Below are positions 45,091 through 54,562 of a stretch of DNA of 64,000 nt, one piece after another. Positions within the stretch are counted from its first letter, which is position 1. Every line of letters starts with the position of its first letter. Below the pieces are notes generated by a model. The model made no database searches. It was not told where the DNA came from and saw only the letters and a program-made list of their open reading frames with translations. Source of the stretch: Candidatus Accumulibacter propinquus (GTDB taxonomy: Bacteria > Pseudomonadota > Gammaproteobacteria > Burkholderiales > Rhodocyclaceae); contig JADKBU010000013.1 of the NCBI GenBank assembly GCA_016714935.1, positions 108,702 through 172,701 of the forward strand, written 5' to 3'. The translations under genes were made by a program, and so were the position numbers.

Positions 45091-46998
45091 TTAGCCGGCG
45101 CCCAGGGCCAAAGCCACTCGGTAGGTGACGAACGAAGCGGCATAGGCGAGTGCGAAAAGGTAGCCCGCCATCAGCAGGGGCATCGTCCAGCCACCGGTCT
45201 CGCGTTTGACCGTTGCCAGCGTCGATAGGCATTGTGGCGCGAAGACATACCAGGCCAGCAGCGATAGCGCGGTGGCCAGGCTCCAGTTCGCGGCGATCAG
45301 CGGCGCCAGCGCCTGCGCGGTGTCCTCGCCTGCCGTCGCGAGCGCGTATACCGTGCCCAGGGCGCTGACCGCGACTTCGCGCGCTGCCAGGCCAGGGACC
45401 AGTGCGATGCTGATCTGCCAGTTGAAGCCGATCGGTTCGAACACCACCGCCAGCGCCTGTCCCAGCATGCCCGCCAGGCTGTACTCGATCGCCGGTCCGG
45501 TGGCGCCTTCCGGTGGTGCGGGAAAGCTTGCCAGAAGCCACAGCAGGATCGTGAGAATGAGGATGATGCCGCCAACCCGCTTGAGGAAGATCGCCACCCG
45601 TTGCCAGACGCCGAGGCCGACGTTGAGCGGCGTCGGCCAGTGATAATTGGGCAGTTCCATCATCAGCGGACGGACCTCGCGTCCCGCCGCGGTGAAGCGC
45701 TTCAGCCCCCAGGCGACAGCCAGGGCGCCGACGATGCCGGCAAGGTACAAAGACAGCAACACCAGCCCCTGCAGTTCCAGCATCCCATAAACTTCACGCT
45801 GCGGCACGAATGCGCCGATCAGCAGCGCGTATACCGGTAGCCTTGCCGAACAGGTCATCAGCGGTGCGATCATGATGGTGACCAGGCGATCACGCGGGTT
45901 GGCGATGGTGCGCGCGGCCATGATGCCGGGGATGGCACAGGCAAAGCTCGACAGCAAGGGGATGAACGAGCGGCCGCTGAGCCCCACGCCGCCCATCAGG
46001 CGGTCGAGCAGGAACGCTGCGCGCGGCAGATAGCCGGACTCTTCGAGCAGGAGAATGAAGAAATAGAGAATCACGATCTGCGGCAGGAACACCAGGACCC
46101 CGCCGGCACCGGCGATCACGCCGTCCACGATCAAGCTCCTGATCCACGTGTCCGGCAAGGCCGCACCGATCGCCTGGCCCACTTCGGAGGTGGCTGCCTT
46201 GATCAGGTTCATCGGTGTTTCTGCCCAGGCGAAGACCAACTGGAACACCAGGAACAGGATTGACGCCAGTAGCAGCGGCCCGATGATCGGATGCAGGACG
46301 ACCCGGTCGATGCGGTCGCTCGGCGTGTGCGGCACGATCTCGTCCAGACCCAGATTCTGCAGGATCTGGCGCACCGCGACATGGTCGGACTGGTTGCTGT
46401 GGGGATCGCCGATGGGGGCCGCATGGCCCGGGATGGGCGTGTCCGCCGTGGCGCGGCGCCAGGTCTGCTGATCGTCGAACAGCGCCAGCAGGGGTTCCGC
46501 GCCCGTGTGCCTGATCGCGACGGTGCTCACCACCGGCATGCCCAGTTCGGCGGACAGCCTTTCCGGTACGATCCTGAGTCCGCGTTTCTCGGCCAGGTCG
46601 GTCATGTTGAGGGCGACCACGCAGGGCAGGCCGAGACGCTTCACGGCCAGTGCCAGTCTCAGGTTGCGCCGCAGATTGGTGGCGTCAACGACGCAGACCA
46701 CGAGGTCCGGGCGCTTTTCGCCGGCGGCACGGCCGAACAGGACGTCACAGGTCACCCGCTCGTCAGGCGAACGCGGATACAGGCTGTAGGCTCCCGGCAG
46801 ATCGAGGACACGCAGCGTCCTGCCGGCGGGGGTCGTGAGCCGCCCTTCCTTGCGTTCCACGGTAACCCCGGCGTAGTTGGCGACCTTCTGCCGACTACCG
46901 GTGAGCAGGTTGAAGAGGGCGGTCTTGCCGCAGTTTGGGTTGCCCACCAAAGCGAGCAGGGGCCCGCTCGGGTGGAAGTGAATGACGGCCTCGTTCAT
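45091..46998 (-). CDS. feoB: Ferrous iron transporter FeoB, 635 aa
   Basis: FeoB is the inner-membrane Fe(II) transporter with an N-terminal G-protein domain. Motifs: G1 GNPNCGKT (residues 19-26), G3 VLDLPG, G4 NMTD. Membrane helices then show the FeoB gating repeats (FLPQIVILYFFILLLEESGYLPR, LSSFACAIPGIMAARTI, VPGLAAREVAVSAL, YVFAPQCLSTLATVKRETGG). It is shorter than E. coli FeoB (773), like many betaproteobacterial forms, and no FeoC follows. The ATG at 46998 overlaps the feoA stop (ATGA), giving translational coupling; a longer upstream frame is a feoA shadow. Confidence 0.94.
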   Translation of the reverse strand: MNEAVIHFHPSGPLLALVGNPNCGKTALFNLLTGSRQKVANYAGVTVERKEGRLTTPAGRTLRVLDLPGAYSLYPRSPDERVTCDVLFGRAAGEKRPDLVVCVVDATNLRRNLRLALAVKRLGLPCVVALNMTDLAEKRGLRIVPERLSAELGMPVVSTVAIRHTGAEPLLALFDDQQTWRRATADTPIPGHAAPIGDPHSNQSDHVAVRQILQNLGLDEIVPHTPSDRIDRVVLHPIIGPLLLASILFLVFQLVFAWAETPMNLIKAATSEVGQAIGAALPDTWIRSLIVDGVIAGAGGVLVFLPQIVILYFFILLLEESGYLPRAAFLLDRLMGGVGLSGRSFIPLLSSFACAIPGIMAARTIANPRDRLVTIMIAPLMTCSARLPVYALLIGAFVPQREVYGMLELQGLVLLSLYLAGIVGALAVAWGLKRFTAAGREVRPLMMELPNYHWPTPLNVGLGVWQRVAIFLKRVGGIILILTILLWLLASFPAPPEGATGPAIEYSLAGMLGQALAVVFEPIGFNWQISIALVPGLAAREVAVSALGTVYALATAGEDTAQALAPLIAANWSLATALSLLAWYVFAPQCLSTLATVKRETGGWTMPLLMAGYLFALAYAASFVTYRVALALGAG

Positions 46999-47300
46999 GC
47001 CACGATCTCCTGGGTGTCCGTCTGGTCTACAGGGGTGACTCCGATGCAGGCCGCCTCGGCTCTTCGCAAGGCGAAGGTGGACTGGGCGACGCGCACCACC
47101 AGCGGGTCGCCGCCAGGTAGGCCGCGGGCCATCAGCATCACCCGTTCGCCGACGATGAAACCGATTTCCTCCAGCCAGCGTGCCCATTCCGGCGCGGCAG
47201 TTGGGGGCTGAACGTACTGCACGGCAAGCGCCTCACCGATCGATGCCAAATCGAGCGTCCGGACGGAACATGCCTTGCTGGTGTCTGTCACATCAGTCAA
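46995..47300 (-). CDS. feoA: FeoA family protein, 101 aa
   Basis: FeoA is a small cytoplasmic SH3-like protein that assists FeoB. The family pattern is visible: EIGFIVGERVMLMARGLPGGDPLVVRVAQSTFALRRAEA. The start is uncertain. TTG at 47300 has AGGAG six bases upstream and is preferred; a GTG at 47291 and a TTG at 47360 are alternatives, and no ATG is suitably placed. An N-terminal tail of about 30-40 residues before the SH3 core is longer than usual. It overlaps feoB by four bases. Confidence 0.85.
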   Translation of the reverse strand: MTDVTDTSKACSVRTLDLASIGEALAVQYVQPPTAAPEWARWLEEIGFIVGERVMLMARGLPGGDPLVVRVAQSTFALRRAEAACIGVTPVDQTDTQEIVA

Positions 47301-47418
47301 CTCAATCTCCTGAAGGGGTTTGCTCGCAAAGGCGCTTCGCAATCCGTAAGCCGCGGGCAATGCCGCGATGTGTCAGGGCTTCCGGGCAGCGACAGCCTAA
47401 CTGCCGATCGGCTTTTGT

Positions 47419-47437
47419 TGCGAACGATTCTTATTGT
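47419..47437 (-). promoter_or_regulatory. Possible Fur box upstream of feoAB
   Basis: Read on the minus strand, the 19-base stretch ACAATAAGAATCGTTCGCA resembles betaproteobacterial Fur sites (AAT-x-AGAAT-x-(A/G)TTCGCA type), with the small palindrome GAATCGTTC at its centre. It is about 120 bases before the feoA start, in an AT-rich region shared with the divergent aceE gene. Fur control of feoAB would be expected, but the call rests on a motif match alone. Confidence 0.45.
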
Positions 47438-47479
47438 ACACAAGAAATCCTGCGACTGGCAAAGAGTCTCGTGCATGAA

Positions 47480-47507
47480 TTGGTTGCCGGATATTGCACG
47501 ATATAAA
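47480..47507 (+). promoter_or_regulatory. Probable sigma-70 promoter for aceE-aceF-lpd
   Basis: TTGGTT (47480-47485) and TATAAA (47502-47507) are spaced by 16 bases, about 145 bases before the aceE ATG, in the most AT-rich part of this region. The long untranslated leader holds no reading frame that I trust. Confidence 0.5.
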
Positions 47508-47651
47508 ATTAGATTTTACAATGCGAGATAAGCTTGCTTGCTGCACTGCGGTACCGCGTGGGGCAGCAACGTATTACCCTCGTTGCTGGCGCAAAAACTG
47601 CGCGCAGTACAATTTTTCATTTCACGATTCTGCAGATCAGGAGATAAATTC

Positions 47652-50344
47652 ATGGCAGCTCTGCCCGAAAACGCGCTGTCGGCCAGCATCAGCGATGCGG
47701 ACCCCCAAGAAACCCAGGAATGGCAGGACGCGCTTAGCGGCGTGATCGACCAGGAAGGTCCCGATCGTGCCCACTTTCTGATCGAAGGCCTGATTGCACA
47801 GGCGCGCCAGGAGGGGATCGACATCCCCTACAGCGCCACTACCGAATACGTCAACACCATTCCAGTCGAGCGGCAACCGAAATATCCCGGCAACGCGGAC
47901 ATGGAAATCAGGATTCACAACTACATCCGCTGGAACGCCATGGCGATGGTCGTGCGCGCCAACAAGAACAGCAACGTCGGCGGCCATATCGCTCCTTCGC
48001 CTCGGCGGCGGCCCTTTACGATGTCGGCTTCTCCTGGTTCTGGCATGCCCCCTCGGAACAGCATGGCGGCGACCTGATCTTTTTCCAGGGGCACTCGGTC
48101 CCCGGGGTCTATGCGCGTGCTCACCTGCTCGGGCGCCTGACCGACGAGCAGATGGACTGCTTCCGCCAGGAAGTCGACGGCAAGGGCATCTCGTCCTACC
48201 CGCACCCCTGGCTGATGCCGGATTTCTGGCAGTTTCCGACGGTATCGATGGGTCTCGGCCCGCTGCAGGCCATCTATAGCGCCCGCTTCATGAAATACCT
48301 CGACAGCCGGGGTTTCATTGAAGCCAGGGACCGCAAGGTCTGGGCCTTCCTTGGCGACGGCGAGACGGACGAAGTCGAATCCCTGGGTGCCATCGGCATG
48401 GCGGCGCGCGAGCGGCTCGATAATCTGATCTTCGTGATCAACTGCAATCTGCAGCGCCTCGACGGCCCGGTGCGTGGCAACGGCAAGATCATTCAGGAGC
48501 TCGAAGGCACTTTTCGCGGTGCTGGCTGGAACGTCATCAAGCTGATCTGGGGAACCAACTGGGACACGCTTTTCCTGCGCGACAAGAAAGGCATCCTCAA
48601 GCAGCGGATGATGGCTGCCCTCGACGGCGAATACCAGACCTTCAAGGCCAAGGACGGGGCCTACGTGCGCGAGCACTTCTTCAACACGCCGGAACTCAAG
48701 GCGCTCGTCGCCGACTGGACCGACGACCAGGTCTGGGCGCTGAACCGTGGCGGCCACGACATCTTCAAAATTTTCAGCGCCTACAAGAGCGCGGTCGAGC
48801 ATCAAGGCCAGCCGACCCTGATCCTGGCCAAGACCATCAAGGGCTTCGGCATGGGCCAGGCAGGCGAAGCGATGAACATCTCGCATCAGCAAAAGAAACT
48901 CGATTACGAAGCGATCAAGCGTTTTCGTGACCGTTTCAACCTGCCGGTGCGCGACGACCAGGTCGAGGAACTGCCCTACCTCAAGTTCGCCGAAGGCTCG
49001 CCCGAACTCACCTACATGCGCCAGCGGCGAATGGACCTCGGCGGTTACCTGCCGAAGCGTCGACGTACCGCGCCAGCGCTGGAAGTGCCGGCACTGGCCG
49101 CCTTCGATGCGCTGCTCAAGGCCTCGGGCGAGGGGCGCGAGGTGTCCACGACCATGGCCATCGTCCGTTTCCTCAACATCCTGCTCAAGGACAAGAAGGT
49201 CGGCCGGCACGTCGTCCCGATCGTTCCCGATGAATCACGCACCTTCGGGATGGAGGGTCTGTTCCGCCAGATCGGCATCTGGAATCAGGAAGGCCAGAAA
49301 TACGTTCCGGAAGACCACGACCAGTTGATGTTCTACAAGGAGTCGAAAGACGGCCAGGTCCTCCAGGAAGGGATCAACGAGGCCGGTGCGATGAGCGACT
49401 GGATCGCCGCGGCGACGGCGTATTCGGTGCATGGCGTGCAGATGATCCCGTTCTACATCTGTTACTCGATGTTCGGCCTGCAACGCACGATGGACCTTTG
49501 CTGGGCGGCCGCCGATCAGCGCTCGCGTGGCTTCCTGATCGGCGGCACCGCCGGCCGGACGACACTGAACGGCGAAGGCCTGCAGCACGAAGACGGCCAT
49601 TCGCTGGTGCTCTCCAGCCTGATTCCGAACTGCCTGAGCTACGACCCGACCTTCTCCTTCGAAATCGCCGTGATCATGCAGGAAGGCATGCGCCGGATGT
49701 ATCAGGAACAGGAGGACATCTTCTATTACGTCACCGTGATGAACGAGAACTACGAGCATCCGGAAATGCCGGTCGACGCTGCGGCCGACATCCTCAAGGG
49801 GATGTACCTGTTGCGCCGCGGCCATTCGTCGGACACCAATCCGGCTGCGCCGCGCGTACAGTTGCTCGGTTCCGGGACGATCTTCCGTGAAGTGATCGCC
49901 GCTGCCGAGTTGCTCAAGAACGACTGGGGCATCGATGCCGACCTATGGGGTTGCCCGAGCTTCACCGAACTGGCGCGCAACGGCAACGACGTCCAGCGCT
50001 GGAACATGCTCAACCCGATCGCCAAGCCGAAGCTGTCGCACGTTGAAAGCTGCCTCGGCGACACGCGCGGCCCGATCGTCGCGGCGACCGACTACGTGCG
50101 CATGTATGCCGAGCAGATCCGTCCATTCCTCAACCGTCGCTACGTGACGCTGGGCACCGACGGCTTTGGTCGCTCGGACACGCGCGCGAAGTTGCGCCAT
50201 TTCTTCGAGGTCGATCGCCGCTGGGTCACCGTGGCCGCCCTGAAGGCTCTCGCCGACGACGGCACGATCGAGCGCGGCAAGGTCGCCGAGGCGATCGCCC
50301 GTTACGGCATCGACGTGAACAAACCCAACCCGACGACGGTTTAA
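47652..50344 (+). CDS. aceE: Pyruvate dehydrogenase E1 (homodimeric type), with a one-base frameshift
   Basis: AceE is the TPP-dependent decarboxylase of the pyruvate dehydrogenase complex. ATG 47652 follows AGGAG and opens the family N-terminus (WQDALSGVIDQEGPDRAHFLIEGL, then YVNTIPVERQPKYPGNADMEIRIHNYIRWNAMAMVVRAN). At about 47,995-48,000, after NVGGHIA, the frame breaks. The next frame continues without a gap in family sequence (SFASAAALYDVGFSWFWHAPSEQHGGDLIFFQGHSVPG...). That frame runs to 50344 through the TPP motif GDGETDEVES. One base is missing in GCTCCTTCGCC compared with an expected GCTTCCTTCGCC. Read across the shift, the product would be about 897 residues, the normal length. Everything else is intact, so either a sequencing or assembly error or a very recent mutation is likely. 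First gene of aceE-aceF-lpd. Confidence 0.92.
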
Positions 50345-50356
50345 GGGAGCCCTCTG

Positions 50357-51988
50357 ATGAGTCAATTGATCGAAGTAACAGTCCCCGACATTGGTGATTA
50401 CACCGACGTGCCGGTGATCGACATCTGCGTCATCGTCGGCGACGTGGTCAAGGTCGATGATGCGCTGGTGACCCTGGAATCCGACAAGGCGACGATGGAT
50501 GTGCCGTCTTCGGCAGCCGGGGTGGTCAGGGAAATCCGCGTCGCACTCGGCGAAAGGATTTCCGCAGGCGCCGTCGTCGTCGTCCTCGAAGCATCCGAGC
50601 AGGCTGCCGCGACGCCGGTCGCCGCCGCCCCCCTTGCCGCCCCAGTTGCGGCGCCAGCGCCGGCTGTTGCCGCGGCAGTTCCGGTGGCAGTCCCTGCTGG
50701 TGGAGCGGTCGAGGTCAAGGTGCCCGACATTGGTGACTACCACGATGTGCCGGTGATCGACGTCTGCGTCAAGGTCGGCGACGTCGTCAAGCTGGATGAT
50801 GCCCTGGTCACGCTCGAATCCGACAAGGCGACGATGGACGTGCCCTCATCGGTGGCCGGGGTGGTCCGCGAGATCAGGGTCAAGCTTGGCGACAAGGTCT
50901 CCGAGGGCGCAGTGGTCGTCGTCGTTGACAGCGGTGGTGGCTCTGCTGTCGTTGCCGCTGTTCCCGCTGCCGCCGCGCCGGTCGCGCCGGTCGCGGCGGA
51001 ACCGGTGGTCGCCAGTGTTCCGGTGCCGGCGGTGCCAGCTGCGCCGCCGGGTGTTGGCCTGGCCCCCGGCGCCCGGACGCATGCCAGCCCGTCGGTGCGC
51101 CTGCTGGCCCGCGAACTCGGCGTCGATCTCAACAAGGTCACGGCCAGCGGACCAAAAGGCCGCATCCTCAAGGAAGACGTCACGGCTTACGTCAAGGGTG
51201 TCATGACCGCCGTCCCGGCGGTCGCCGTGGCTGCCGCACCCTCGCTAGGTGGCGGTCTCGACCTGCTGCCCTGGCCGAAGGTCGACTTCGCCAAATTCGG
51301 CGCCGTCGAAATCAAACCTCTGGCGCGGATCAAGAAGATCTCCGCGCAGAACCTGGCGCGTAACTGGGTGATGATTCCCGCGGTCACCTATCACGAAGAC
51401 GCCGACATTACCGACCTGGAAGCCTTCCGCGTGGCGATGAACAAGGAGAACGAGAAGTCGGGACTCAAGATCACCATGCTGGCTTTCCTGATCAAGGCCT
51501 GCACGGTGGCCCTGAAGAAGTTCCCCGAGTTCAACAGTTCGCTGGATGGCGACAACCTGGTGCTCAAGCAGTATTACCATGTCGCCTTCGCGGCCGACAC
51601 GCCAAATGGCCTGGTGGTGCCGGTGATCAAGAACGCCGACCAGAAATCGGTGGCCCAGCTGGCCATCGAAAGTGGTGATCTGGCCAGGAAGGCGCGCGAC
51701 GGCAAGCTTTCGCCGGCCGAGATGTCCGGGGCCTGCTTCACCATTTCCAGCCTCGGCGGCATCGGCGGCACGCACTTCTCGCCGATCGTCAATGCGCCGG
51801 AAGTCGCCATCCTCGGGGTCAGCAAGTCGGTCATGAAGCCGGTCTGGAACGGCGCAGCCTTCGCGCCGCGCCTGATCCTGCCGATGTCGCTATCCGCCGA
51901 CCACCGCGTCATCGACGGCGCACTGGCAACCCGCTTCAACGTCTTTGTCGCGCAACTCCTCGCCGACATGCGGCGCGTGCTGCTCTGA
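50357..51988 (+). CDS. aceF: Dihydrolipoamide acetyltransferase (PDH E2) with two lipoyl domains, 543 aa
   Basis: E2 forms the core of the pyruvate dehydrogenase complex and moves acetyl groups to CoA. Two lipoyl domains (about residues 1-80 and 118-195) carry the lipoylation lysines K44 and K157, each in ESDKATMD. They are joined by Ala/Pro/Val-rich flexible linkers. A peripheral-subunit-binding domain follows (about 235-275, SPSVRLLARELGVDLNKVTASGPKGRILKEDV), then the catalytic domain (about 300-543) ending with SADHRVIDGALATRF. It starts 12 bases after aceE and is followed by lpd after a 16-base gap. Confidence 0.95.
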   Translation: MSQLIEVTVPDIGDYTDVPVIDICVIVGDVVKVDDALVTLESDKATMDVPSSAAGVVREIRVALGERISAGAVVVVLEASEQAAATPVAAAPLAAPVAAPAPAVAAAVPVAVPAGGAVEVKVPDIGDYHDVPVIDVCVKVGDVVKLDDALVTLESDKATMDVPSSVAGVVREIRVKLGDKVSEGAVVVVVDSGGGSAVVAAVPAAAAPVAPVAAEPVVASVPVPAVPAAPPGVGLAPGARTHASPSVRLLARELGVDLNKVTASGPKGRILKEDVTAYVKGVMTAVPAVAVAAAPSLGGGLDLLPWPKVDFAKFGAVEIKPLARIKKISAQNLARNWVMIPAVTYHEDADITDLEAFRVAMNKENEKSGLKITMLAFLIKACTVALKKFPEFNSSLDGDNLVLKQYYHVAFAADTPNGLVVPVIKNADQKSVAQLAIESGDLARKARDGKLSPAEMSGACFTISSLGGIGGTHFSPIVNAPEVAILGVSKSVMKPVWNGAAFAPRLILPMSLSADHRVIDGALATRFNVFVAQLLADMRRVLL

Positions 51989-52004
51989 TCGGGAGAAGAA
52001 AATC

Positions 52005-53741
52005 ATGAGCCAGATCATTGAAGCAAAAGTGCCCGACATCGGCGACTATCACGATGTCCCGGTCATCGACGTGTGTGTCCAGGCCGGCGACACGGTCAGG
52101 ATCGATGACGCCCTGATCACCCTCGAATCCGACAAGGCGACGATGGACGTCCCGAGCAGCGTCGCCGGCGTGGTCAAGGAGGTGAAGGTCAAACTCGGCG
52201 ACAAACTCTCCGAGGGCGCGGTGGTTGCCCTGATCGAGAGCGGTGGGACTGCCGCAACCGCCACGCCAGTGGCCGCCGGCGCGCCGCCGGCAAGCGCCGC
52301 CCCGGCGTCGCAGGCCGCGGCGCCGATCACCGGCAGTGCCGACCTCGAATGCGAGATGCTGGTTCTCGGCGCCGGACCGGGGGGCTACTCGGCGGCTTTC
52401 CGCAGTGCCGACCTGGGGATGCAGACGGTGCTCGTCGAGCGTTACGCGACGCTCGGTGGCGTCTGCCTGAACGTCGGCTGCATCCCCTCGAAAGCGCTGC
52501 TGCACATCGCCGGCGTAATGGAAGAAGCGCAGCACATGGGCGATTGCGGCGTCAGCTTCGCTGCCCCGAGCATCGATCTCGACAAGCTGCGTGCCCACAA
52601 GGACAAGGTCGTCGGCAAACTGACCGGCGGTCTTGCCGGGATGGCCAAGGGGCGCAAGGTCCAGGTCGTGCAGGGCGTCGGCCAGTTCCTGGACCCGAAC
52701 CATCTCGAAGTCGCGCTGGCGGACGGTGGCAGGAAAGTCATCAGGTTCGCGAAGGCGATCATCGCCGCCGGTTCGCAACCGATCGCGCTACCGTTCATGC
52801 CCGACGACCCGCGCGTCGTCGACTCGACCGGTGCCCTCGAACTGCGGCAGATCCCGCCGCGCATGCTGGTCGTCGGTGGCGGCATCATCGGCCTCGAAAT
52901 GGCCAGCGTCTATTCGGCGCTCGGTTCGCGCATCACCGTCGTCGAACTCGGGGCGGTACTGATGCCCGGGGCCGACCGCGATCTGGTGAAGGTCTGGGAA
53001 AAGAAGAACGCCCATCGTTTCGACCGCATCCTGCTCAACACCGGCGTCGTCGCCGCTGCGGCCAGTGCCGATGGCATCGAAGTCACCTACAGCAGCGACG
53101 AAAAAGAGCGCTTCGATCTCGTGCTGGTGGCCGTCGGTCGCTCGCCCAACGGTCGCAAGCTCGCTGCCGAGAAGGCCGGCGTCGCGGTCAATGAGCGCGG
53201 CTTCATTCCGGTCGATACGCAGTTGCGCACCAACGTTCCGCACATTTTTGCGATCGGCGACATCGTCGGGCAACCGATGCTCGCGCACAAAGGGGTGCAC
53301 GAAGCGCACGTCGCCGCCGAAGCCGCGCACGGCGGCAAGCGCTGCTTCGACGCCCTGCAGATCCCGTCGGTCGCCTACACCGACCCGGAAATCGCCTGGG
53401 CCGGCAAGACCGAAGAGCAATGCCGGGCCGAGGGGATCACCTACGGCAAGAGCGTCTTCCCCTGGGCGGCTTCGGGGAGGGCCCTGGCCAATGGCCGTGA
53501 GGAGGGCTTCACCAAGCTGATCTTCGATGAAACGACGCATCGCATCATCGGCGGCAGCATCGTCGGTACCGACGCCGGCGATCTGATCGGCGAAGTCTGC
53601 CTGGCGATCGAAATGGGCTGCGACGCCACCGACATCGGCCACACCATCCACCCGCACCCGACGCTGGGCGAGTCGGTGGGGATGGCGGCGGAAGTCTATG
53701 AGGGGGTGTGTACCGATCTGCCGGCGGTGAAAAAGAGGTAG
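52005..53741 (+). CDS. lpdA: Dihydrolipoamide dehydrogenase (PDH E3) with N-terminal lipoyl domain, 578 aa
   Basis: E3 reoxidises dihydrolipoamide with FAD and NAD+. The first 80 residues are an extra lipoyl domain (K44 in ESDKATMD), nearly identical to those of AceF. An Ala-rich linker follows, then the flavoprotein: FAD loop LGAGPGGYSAAF, redox disulfide GGVCLNVGCIPSK, NAD loop VVGGGIIGLEMASVYSALG, and the C-terminal HPHPTLGES with the catalytic base. Lipoyl-fused E3 occurs in betaproteobacterial and neisserial PDH operons. AGAAGAAAA precedes ATG 52005; an in-frame start at 51945 would lie inside aceF. Confidence 0.95.
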   Translation: MSQIIEAKVPDIGDYHDVPVIDVCVQAGDTVRIDDALITLESDKATMDVPSSVAGVVKEVKVKLGDKLSEGAVVALIESGGTAATATPVAAGAPPASAAPASQAAAPITGSADLECEMLVLGAGPGGYSAAFRSADLGMQTVLVERYATLGGVCLNVGCIPSKALLHIAGVMEEAQHMGDCGVSFAAPSIDLDKLRAHKDKVVGKLTGGLAGMAKGRKVQVVQGVGQFLDPNHLEVALADGGRKVIRFAKAIIAAGSQPIALPFMPDDPRVVDSTGALELRQIPPRMLVVGGGIIGLEMASVYSALGSRITVVELGAVLMPGADRDLVKVWEKKNAHRFDRILLNTGVVAAAASADGIEVTYSSDEKERFDLVLVAVGRSPNGRKLAAEKAGVAVNERGFIPVDTQLRTNVPHIFAIGDIVGQPMLAHKGVHEAHVAAEAAHGGKRCFDALQIPSVAYTDPEIAWAGKTEEQCRAEGITYGKSVFPWAASGRALANGREEGFTKLIFDETTHRIIGGSIVGTDAGDLIGEVCLAIEMGCDATDIGHTIHPHPTLGESVGMAAEVYEGVCTDLPAVKKR

Positions 53742-53766
53742 GCAGCGCTGCCGCTGGCCGAAGGAG

Positions 53767-53801
53767 ACGCCGCCGCACGTGCAGTTCGGTGGCGTTTTTT
53801 T
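53767..53801 (+). terminator. Rho-independent terminator of the aceE-aceF-lpd operon
   Basis: ACGCCGCCG (53767-53775) pairs with CGGTGGCGT (53787-53795) with one G-U pair, around an 11-base loop, and is followed by seven T. It lies 25 bases after the lpd stop. Confidence 0.85.
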
Positions 53802-54355
53802 GAGGCGTGGCTTGCGCTGCAGCACTTCTTCGAAGATTGGCACGACATCTGTCGTCCCGGCGGTGTGACAAAGTCAGGCCAGTCCGTGAACGGGCAAAAC
53901 AGGTCAAGGGAGCTGGGTCGAAAGGGTTCCTTGGTCCGTCGTCTGGAGAAGACACCAAGTACCTGCTGATGCGTTGCCGATAGCTTGCGAGGGGCTCCAC
54001 TACGCGGCAGATCGCGCAGCCCGGCGATGCCTCGAAGCAGCCCGGCGTTCCGGTGGCAGGCCACGGTGTTCGAAGATGACTCGGTTGTTGATGAGTTTGG
54101 GGTCAAAGGCATTGCGTCGCTCGGGCCGATTGATGACAATGCGGGCGTCGCACCCGGCCTCGCATACGATGTCTTGGCCGGCGTACCCGGAAAAGCGTGG
54201 CCGCCGGGAGCGAGCGTAGCGGATCACGGGGGTGGGTTTGCCCGCCGACGGGTAACGGCTGGTAATCCCGTTGCTGACGATGGCGGGGTGACGATGGCCA
54301 CGATCAGGGAGCCGCACGGCTGCCGGGGGCGATCACTTTCGAACGGGAGGGTGAC
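53802..54355. other. Intergenic region with gene debris
   Basis: About 550 bases lie between the PDH terminator and the next gene. Apart from the crotonase-like fragment on the minus strand (54087-54185), the frames on either strand have no ribosome sites or recognisable sequence. No direct repeats or insertion-sequence ends were seen. Confidence 0.45.
54087..54185 (-). pseudogene. Fragment of an enoyl-CoA hydratase/isomerase (crotonase) N-terminus
   Basis: A minus-strand frame reads GYAGQDIVCEAGCDARIVI followed by NRPERRNAFDPKLIN. This closely follows the start of crotonase-family proteins (dI-x-YE...gvArItiNRPerrNAf). The usual length is about 260 residues, but the similarity stops after some 33. 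The sequence beyond (NRVIFEHRGLPPERR...) is not crotonase-like, and no oxyanion-hole motif (GGDL or AGAD) follows in any frame. The enclosing open frame (54000-54317) has no ribosome site. I take it as a relic of a deleted gene. Confidence 0.45.
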
Positions 54356-54556
54356 ATGCATCGCAGGGTACTCGCTGGTGATCGACTGGTAGCGGCTTTC
54401 CTGATTGGCTGCGTGCTGTTCAATTATCCGCTGCTTTCCCTGTTCGATCGGCACACGCAGATCTTCGGCATTCCGCTGGTCTTCGCCTATGTCTTTTTCG
54501 CCTGGGCGGCCGTGATCGCGGTGATGGCGTGGGCCGTCGAACGTCGTTTCAAATAG
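54356..54556 (+). CDS. Small two-helix membrane protein, 66 aa
   Basis: Two predicted membrane helices (about residues 9-30, VAAFLIGCVLFNYPLLSLF, and 37-60, IPLVFAYVFFAWAAVIAVMAWAV) are joined by a short loop with FDRHTQIFG; the protein ends in basic ERRFK. GGGAGG lies just before the ATG. The gene ends six bases before the sensor kinase with a sodium:solute-symporter domain. Small membrane proteins of this shape commonly accompany SSS transporters, so it is probably an accessory subunit of that sensor. No assigned function. Confidence 0.8.
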   Translation: MHRRVLAGDRLVAAFLIGCVLFNYPLLSLFDRHTQIFGIPLVFAYVFFAWAAVIAVMAWAVERRFK

Positions 54557-54562
54557 GCTGCC

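Noticed and set aside
47990..48004. Programmed ribosomal frameshift in aceE
   Set aside because: No slippery heptamer, stimulatory hairpin or precedent in this family was seen; a plain one-base loss explains it better.
53985..54392. Plus-strand frame of 135 codons upstream of the small membrane protein
   Set aside because: It overlaps the start of a better supported gene in another frame, has no ribosome site and no known sequence.
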